Of a stretch of 64,000 bases of DNA, positions 59,505-64,000 are shown one piece after another. Origin of the DNA: Paracoccaceae bacterium (GTDB lineage Bacteria; Pseudomonadota; Alphaproteobacteria; Rhodobacterales; Rhodobacteraceae); assembly GCA_019454225.1 (NCBI GenBank), contig CP075370.1:2909649-2973648 (forward strand). The letters are read 5' to 3'. The notes below the pieces were generated by a model. That model did not search any database. It saw only the letters and a program-made list of their open reading frames with translations, and had not been told where the DNA came from. The position numbers and the translations under genes are program-made. Position 1 is the stretch's first letter. Every line of letters starts with the position of its first letter.

Positions 59505-60083
59505 CTCGATCCGCACCGCCCGGAATTCCTGGCGGATCGCCGGTTGCCCGCCGCCCTTGGGGCGGGTCGTCACGCTGCGGAACACGATCAGGGTCTCGGG
59601 GTCCAGCTGGCGCAGCACGGTGATCACGGGCTGATCCCCGAGGGTCATCCGTGTCGTCACCGTCAGCGCGGGGTAGCGGCAGGCGCCCACCCGCGCCTCG
59701 CCCCACGCCCCCGCCTCGACCTCGATTCGCACCGGCAGCACCGCATCCCCCACGCCGACCAGAACGCCCGACCGTTCGAACCGCGCTCCCGGCACCAGAG
59801 CCGCGCGCGGCGGAAGCGCCGCGCTCCAGACATGGCGCGAGGTGCCGTGCCGCGTCGTGGCGCCCAGCGGGAACACCCCGGCATGTGCGGTGGTCCGCAC
59901 CGCGCCGATCTCGGGGTGGCGCGTCTCGTAGGTGATCACATCGCCGTCGCGCCGGATGTCGCGCACCACGCTGCCACCGTCGAAGGTGATCGCGCGCGGC
60001 GCCCGCCCTGCCAGGTCGAAACAGCCCGCGTCCGCCGCCGCCGCGCCGCCCGCCAGCAGCATGGCGACCGCCAGCCACCGCAT
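59502..60083 (-). CDS. Exported protein of unknown function
   Basis: A 193-residue exported protein, signal MRWLAVAMLLAGGAAAADA. The mature part is beta-rich with two cysteines (GCFDLAGRAP; GACRYPALTV) that may pair. No domain recognised. Its start shares bases with the stop of the 5-formyl-THF cyclo-ligase gene (ATGA), so it is the last gene of a three-gene leftward operon with mgtE. Confidence 0.75.
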   Translation of the reverse strand: MRWLAVAMLLAGGAAAADAGCFDLAGRAPRAITFDGGSVVRDIRRDGDVITYETRHPEIGAVRTTAHAGVFPLGATTRHGTSRHVWSAALPPRAALVPGARFERSGVLVGVGDAVLPVRIEVEAGAWGEARVGACRYPALTVTTRMTLGDQPVITVLRQLDPETLIVFRSVTTRPKGGGQPAIRQEFRAVRIE

Positions 60084-60634
60084 CAGAACACCTGCCCCGC
60101 CTCGGTGACCAGATGGTCCAGCCGCTGGTCCGTCGCGTCGATCGGCACCGCGTCCACCTCCTGCGCGGCAAAGGCGAACCCCACCGCGATGCAGCCGCCC
60201 GCCGCGCGCAGCCCTTCCAGCGTCCGGTCATAGTATCCCCCGCCATAGCCCAGCCGGTATCCCCGGCGGTCCCAGGCCAGCAGCGGCACGATCAGGACCT
60301 GCGGCACCAGCCATCCGCCCCCGGATGGAACCATCGCCCCGAACGGCCCGGTTTCCAGCGCGCAGCCCGGCCGCCACTCGCGGAACCGCAGCGGGTTGCC
60401 CCGGGGTGGCGTCACGGGCACGCAGACCGGGCCGGGATGCGCCGCCATCGCGGGCAGCGGGTCGATCTCGGTCCGCATCGGCAGATAGCCCGACAGCACG
60501 CGGTCGCCCCATGGCGCCAGCAGCGCCGCCAGATGCGCCGCCGCCGCGCCCTGCCCCGCCGCATGCGCCCCCGCGCGCCGCGCCACCATCGCGCGCCGCA
60601 GCGCCGCCTTCTCGGCCGTCAGATCAGCAGCCAT
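60083..60634 (-). CDS. 5-formyltetrahydrofolate cyclo-ligase
   Basis: ATP-dependent enzyme that returns 5-formyl-THF to the folate pool; 183 residues. Substrate-binding signature RRGYRLGYGGGYYDRTLEGL is present, along with ALRRAMVARRAGAH at the N-terminus and GYLPMRTEIDP. It overlaps mgtE by 16 bp. Often called FAU1/ygfA. Confidence 0.9.
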   Translation of the reverse strand: MAADLTAEKAALRRAMVARRAGAHAAGQGAAAAHLAALLAPWGDRVLSGYLPMRTEIDPLPAMAAHPGPVCVPVTPPRGNPLRFREWRPGCALETGPFGAMVPSGGGWLVPQVLIVPLLAWDRRGYRLGYGGGYYDRTLEGLRAAGGCIAVGFAFAAQEVDAVPIDATDQRLDHLVTEAGQVF

Positions 60635-61983
60635 GTCGCCAGCCCCAGGAAGGAACAGAACCCCACCACATCGGTCATCGTCATCACGAAGGTGCCCGAG
60701 GCCAGCGCCGGGTCAAGCCGCAGCCGCTCCAGCGCCATCGGCACCAGAACCCCCGCCAACGCCGCGACGATCAGGTTGATCACCATCGCCAGCCCGATCA
60801 CCAGCCCCAGCATCGGCCAGTCGAACACCAGCGCCGCCACCGCCGCCAGCACCAGGGCGAACACCATGCCGTTGATCGCGCCCACCGCCGCCTCGCGCCG
60901 CACGAACCGCCCCGCGTTCGACCGCGTCAGGTCGCGGGTCGCCAGCGCCCGCACCGCCACGGTCAGCGATTGCGTCCCCGCATTGCCGCCCATCGAGGCC
61001 ACGATCGGCATCAGCGCGGCCAGCGCCACGATGGCCCCGATCGTCCCCTCGAACAGCGAGATCGCAAAGGCCGCCAGCGTCGCCGTGCACAGGTTCACCG
61101 CCAGCCAGGGCAGCCGCCGCCCCACCGTGCCCCAGACCCCGTCCGACAGGCTCGACTCGTCGTCGACCCCCGCCATGCGCAGCATGTCCTCCTCATGCTC
61201 CTCGTCCAGCACGTTCATCGCGTCGTCGATGGTGATCACCCCGACCAGCCGTCCGGCCTCGTCCACCACCGGGCAGGAAATCAGGTGGTACTGGTTGAAC
61301 AGATAGGCCACGTCCGTCTCGCTGTCGGTCGCGGTGACGGTGCGGAAACTGTCCTCGGTGATCGCCTGCAGGGCCACCTCCCGGCGCGACGACAGGATGC
61401 GGCCCAGCGTGACATAGCCCGCCGGATGCATCCGGGGATCGACCAGGATGACGTGATAGAACTGGTCGGGCAGGGTTTCGGCGGCCCGCAGGTGGTCGAT
61501 GGTCTCGCCCACCGTCCAGTGCGACGGCGCCACCACCACCTCGCGCTGCATCAGGCGCCCGGCGGAGTATTCGGGATAGGACAGCGCCTGTTCCACCGCG
61601 ACCCGGTCGGCGGCATCCAGCGCCGCCAGCAGACCGGCGCGCTCCTCGCTCTCCATGTCCTCCAGGATGTCCACCACGTCGTCGGTATCGAGATCGCGCA
61701 CCGCGTCGGCCAGCACCGTGGCAGGCAGCGCGTCGATCACCTCCTCGCGGATCGCCTCATCCAGTTCCGACAGCACGTCGCCGTCGATCTCACCCGACCA
61801 CAGCGCCAGGAACCTGCGCCGGTCCGCCGGGCCGATCTGCTCCAGAAGGTCGGCGATATCGGCCGGATGCAGCGGCTCCAGCAGCGCCGACAGCGCCTGC
61901 GCATCCTGCGCCTCGACCGCCGCCAGCACCATCTCCACGCGCCGGGGGTCCAGCATCCGGTCGTCATGCGCGGTGTCCGCCAT
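60619..61983 (-). CDS. mgtE: Magnesium transporter MgtE
   Basis: Dimeric Mg channel of 454 residues. N-domain (MgtE_N, about 20-125), two CBS domains (about 135-260, GYVTLGRILSSRR and LVGVITIDDAMNVLDEE), the plug helix, and five transmembrane helices with PIVASMGGNAGTQSL, the pore signature. Mg-binding acid residues in the N and CBS domains let it sense internal Mg. Confidence 0.94.
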   Translation of the reverse strand: MADTAHDDRMLDPRRVEMVLAAVEAQDAQALSALLEPLHPADIADLLEQIGPADRRRFLALWSGEIDGDVLSELDEAIREEVIDALPATVLADAVRDLDTDDVVDILEDMESEERAGLLAALDAADRVAVEQALSYPEYSAGRLMQREVVVAPSHWTVGETIDHLRAAETLPDQFYHVILVDPRMHPAGYVTLGRILSSRREVALQAITEDSFRTVTATDSETDVAYLFNQYHLISCPVVDEAGRLVGVITIDDAMNVLDEEHEEDMLRMAGVDDESSLSDGVWGTVGRRLPWLAVNLCTATLAAFAISLFEGTIGAIVALAALMPIVASMGGNAGTQSLTVAVRALATRDLTRSNAGRFVRREAAVGAINGMVFALVLAAVAALVFDWPMLGLVIGLAMVINLIVAALAGVLVPMALERLRLDPALASGTFVMTMTDVVGFCSFLGLATWLLI

Positions 61984-62119
61984 GCCACTCTCCCCTGTCC
62001 ACAGTTGCCGGATTGCCCGAGCCTAGCGAAAGGTGTTTCGGAAAAACAGGGTGGTGGGGGAAATTTACGCGCCCGCAGAAACGCCCTAGCCTGTGCCGCG
62101 AAACCACGGGGGCGCGCGC

Positions 62120-63403
62120 ATGACGGACGATCTGATCCTTGGCCAGGTGCTGACCTTCGATGCCGATCCCTTCGCGGCGGGCATCGGCGCCGCGCGCCAC
62201 TGGTCGCGGGGCGGCGTGCTGGTCCGCGCCGGCCGCATCGCGGCGGTGGGCGACGGCGCGGACCTGCGCGCGGCGAATCCCGGCGCCCGCGTCACCGACT
62301 ATGGCACCGCCCTGGTCTCGGCGGGGTTCGTCGATGCCCATGTCCACTATCCGCAGACCGCCATCATCGCCTCATGGGGCAAGCGGCTGATCGACTGGCT
62401 GAACCTCTACACCTTCCCCGAGGAGATGCGGCTGGCCGATCCGGCCTATGCCGACACCATCGCCGCCCGATACTGCGACCTGGCGCTGGCGCATGGCACC
62501 ACCTCGTTCTGCACCTATGCCACGATCCATCCGGCCAGCGTCGACGCGATCTTTTCCGCCGCCCGCAGCCGGGGACAGCGCATCTGGGCGGGCAAGACCT
62601 GCATGGATCGCAACGCCCCCCCCGGGCTCTGCGACACCGCGCAATCGGCCTATGAAGACAGCCGCGCCCTGCTGGAGAAATGGCACGGCACCGACCGGCT
62701 GTCCTATGTGATCACACCGCGTTTCTCGCCCACCTCGACGCCAGAGCAACTGGCCGCCCTCGGCACGCTCTGGCGCGAATATCCGCACTGCCTGATGCAG
62801 ACCCATCTGTCCGAGCAGACCGACGAGATCGAGTGGGTGCGCAGCCTGTTCCCGCAGTCGCGCGACTATCTCGACACCTACGAGGCGCAGGGCCTGCTGC
62901 GCGAAGGCGCGCTCTACGGCCATGCCATCCACCTGACCGCCCGCGAGAAGTCGCGCCTGGCCGAGGCGGGCGCCAGCCTGATCCATTGCCCGACCTCGAA
63001 CACCTTCATCGGATCGGGCCTGTTCGACATGGGCCTGGCCCGCAGCCTGCGCGTCGGGCTGGCCACCGATACGGGGGGCGGCTCGTCCTTTTCGATGCTG
63101 CGCACCATGGCCGCCGCCTATGAGGTCGCGCAACTGCGCGGCCAGTCGCTGCACCCGGCGGAACTCTGGTGGCTGGCGACCGCCGGTTCCGCCCGCGCCC
63201 TGCACGCGGATGACCGCATCGGCACCATCGCCCCGGGGATGGAGGCCGACCTGACCGTGATCGACCTCGCCTCGACCCCGGCCATCGCCCAGGCCTCGGC
63301 GCGGGCCGAGACGCTGTGGCAGGCGCTCTTTCCCACCATCATGATGGGCGACGACCGGGCGATCCGCGCCGTCTGGGTGAACGGGCAGCCCGTCGCCCGC
63401 TGA
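62120..63403 (+). CDS. guaD: Guanine deaminase
   Basis: Zinc amidohydrolase converting guanine to xanthine; 427 residues. Metal-binding site FVDAHVHYPQTAIIASWG, HLSEQTDEIEW, YGHAIHLTAREKSRLAEAG, the catalytic region LIHCPTSNTFIGSG and Asp in LATDTGGGSSFSM are present. ATG at 62120. The C-terminal GTIAPGMEADLTVIDL is typical for the amidohydrolase fold. Confidence 0.93.
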   Translation: MTDDLILGQVLTFDADPFAAGIGAARHWSRGGVLVRAGRIAAVGDGADLRAANPGARVTDYGTALVSAGFVDAHVHYPQTAIIASWGKRLIDWLNLYTFPEEMRLADPAYADTIAARYCDLALAHGTTSFCTYATIHPASVDAIFSAARSRGQRIWAGKTCMDRNAPPGLCDTAQSAYEDSRALLEKWHGTDRLSYVITPRFSPTSTPEQLAALGTLWREYPHCLMQTHLSEQTDEIEWVRSLFPQSRDYLDTYEAQGLLREGALYGHAIHLTAREKSRLAEAGASLIHCPTSNTFIGSGLFDMGLARSLRVGLATDTGGGSSFSMLRTMAAAYEVAQLRGQSLHPAELWWLATAGSARALHADDRIGTIAPGMEADLTVIDLASTPAIAQASARAETLWQALFPTIMMGDDRAIRAVWVNGQPVAR

Positions 63404-63454
63404 ACCCCGAATCGCCCGCCGCCGCCGCCCCGTTGCGTGGTGAACGCGCCGAAC

Positions 63455-63497
63455 GTCCCGACAGTGTCGGGACGGATGCCATACGCGGAACCGACGG
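63455..63497 (+). repeat. Dispersed intergenic motif, copy C
   Basis: TGTCGGGACGGATGCCATAC (63465-63484) then, after GC, GGAACCGACGG (63487-63497). The core overlaps a perfect palindrome GTCCCGACA-G-TGTCGGGAC (63455-63473). It sits in the convergent guaD/rraB gap like copy B. Confidence 0.75.
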
Positions 63498-63571
63498 CGG
63501 CCGGACGGCCGCCACCCCCGGGCCCGCCGCCAGTCGCGCCGGTTAAGTCAGCGTTCGCAATGGGTTGCGGG

Positions 63572-63907
63572 TCAGGATTCGAGCATATCCCAGCCATCGG
63601 GCCAGAACTCGAACCGCAGCGCGATCTCCGTCGCCTCGCGCTCCTTGGCCCAGATCGCCTCGGCCGTCACCGGCATCGGCCCGAAGGCGGCATCGACCAT
63701 GCCTTCGTCCTCGTCCCACTCCGGGGCAAAGCCCTTGGCCCGCAACGCCGCCTCGAACCCGGCCCAGTCCGGCTCGACGTTCTCGGCGATGAACAGGAAA
63801 TGCACGACCGCGCGCGTCGGCAGATCGGACATCTCGCCAAGTTCGGCAAAGGTTTCAAAGGTTTCCGCCCGCTGGCCGTCCCAGTCGTGCCCTTTGGGTT
63901 TCGCCAT
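63572..63907 (-). CDS. rraB: RraB-family protein (regulator of ribonuclease E)
   Basis: Small acidic protein of 111 residues of the RraB family (DUF695-type ferredoxin-like fold), which in E. coli inhibits RNase E. Sequence GHDWDGQRAETFETFAELGE, VVHFLFIAENVEPDWAGFEAAL and FAPEWDEDEGMVD. Start at 63907. In this group of bacteria the target is not established. Confidence 0.75.
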   Translation of the reverse strand: MAKPKGHDWDGQRAETFETFAELGEMSDLPTRAVVHFLFIAENVEPDWAGFEAALRAKGFAPEWDEDEGMVDAAFGPMPVTAEAIWAKEREATEIALRFEFWPDGWDMLES

Positions 63908-63916
63908 CTCCGCCCC

Positions 63917-64000
63917 CTATTCCGCCAGCCGCCGCGCCAGCGCATTGGCCCGTGCCACCAGACGCGGAAGGTCGACCGTCGTCAACGCCCCGCCCGCCAC
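63917..64000 (-). CDS. C-terminal fragment of an unidentified gene, cut by window edge
   Basis: Reading leftward from the right edge gives 27 residues ending LPRLVARANALARRLAE and a TAG stop. It lies 9 bp upstream of rraB in the same direction, so the two probably form an operon. Too short to identify. Confidence 0.55.
   Translation of the reverse strand: MAGGALTTVDLPRLVARANALARRLAE

Overview
The window is a stretch of chromosome from a high-GC alphaproteobacterium of the Rhodobacteraceae type (Rhodobacter/Paracoccus-like). Pointers are the very high GC content, GTG and TTG starts, a tad pilus locus with D/W-variant Flp pilins and an OmpA-family lipoprotein where CpaD usually sits, a Mur-type sitABCD operon, a metR/metF pair and a bifunctional PutA. 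I see no prophage, insertion sequence, CRISPR array or rRNA. There is one tRNA gene, tRNA-Leu(UAA).

Region by region. 1-1.8 kb: part of a TRAP transporter (dctP, dctQ), leftward. 1.9-6.5 kb: an unrecognised two-gene operon encoding a 508-residue helical protein and a 992-residue protein with a Hanks-type kinase domain in its centre. 6.7-16.2 kb: a leftward carbohydrate/polyol locus with a FAH-family sugar-acid enzyme, a LacI repressor with two matching operators, a complete ABC importer and a dihydroxyacetone-kinase-type kinase. 16.5-18.9 kb: capsule export genes kpsT and kpsE without kpsM. 19-31 kb: histidine genes split into a leftward half (hisA, hisF, hisE, with an HNH nuclease gene between hisA and hisF) and a rightward half (hisB, hisH), separated by small transporters, a lone Ada-type zinc domain, a lytic transglycosylase, an Lrp/LysE pair and sitABCD. 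31-38.9 kb: inositol phosphatase, a DUF1194 protein, a CPA2 antiporter, metR/metF, a 456-residue protein of unknown role with a peptidoglycan-binding-like N-terminus, and a rhomboid protease. 38.9-46.9 kb: putA/putR, tRNA-Leu, a multi-domain META protein, a 3-oxoacid CoA-transferase and a lytic transglycosylase. 47.3-59.5 kb: the tad locus (two flp genes, cpaB, cpaC, ompA-like, cpaE, cpaF, tadB, tadC, two TPR lipoproteins, cpaA, AAA ATPase). 59.5-64 kb: 5-formyl-THF cyclo-ligase, MgtE, guanine deaminase and RraB.

Most genes fit known pathways. The parts least explained are the kinase/helical-protein operon, the 456-residue and 129-residue orphan proteins, the HNH protein inside the histidine genes, and a 20-bp intergenic motif (TGTCGGGACGGATGCC followed by A or G, then TAC) found three times in the window. 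All functional calls are from reading the sequence. No database search was run.
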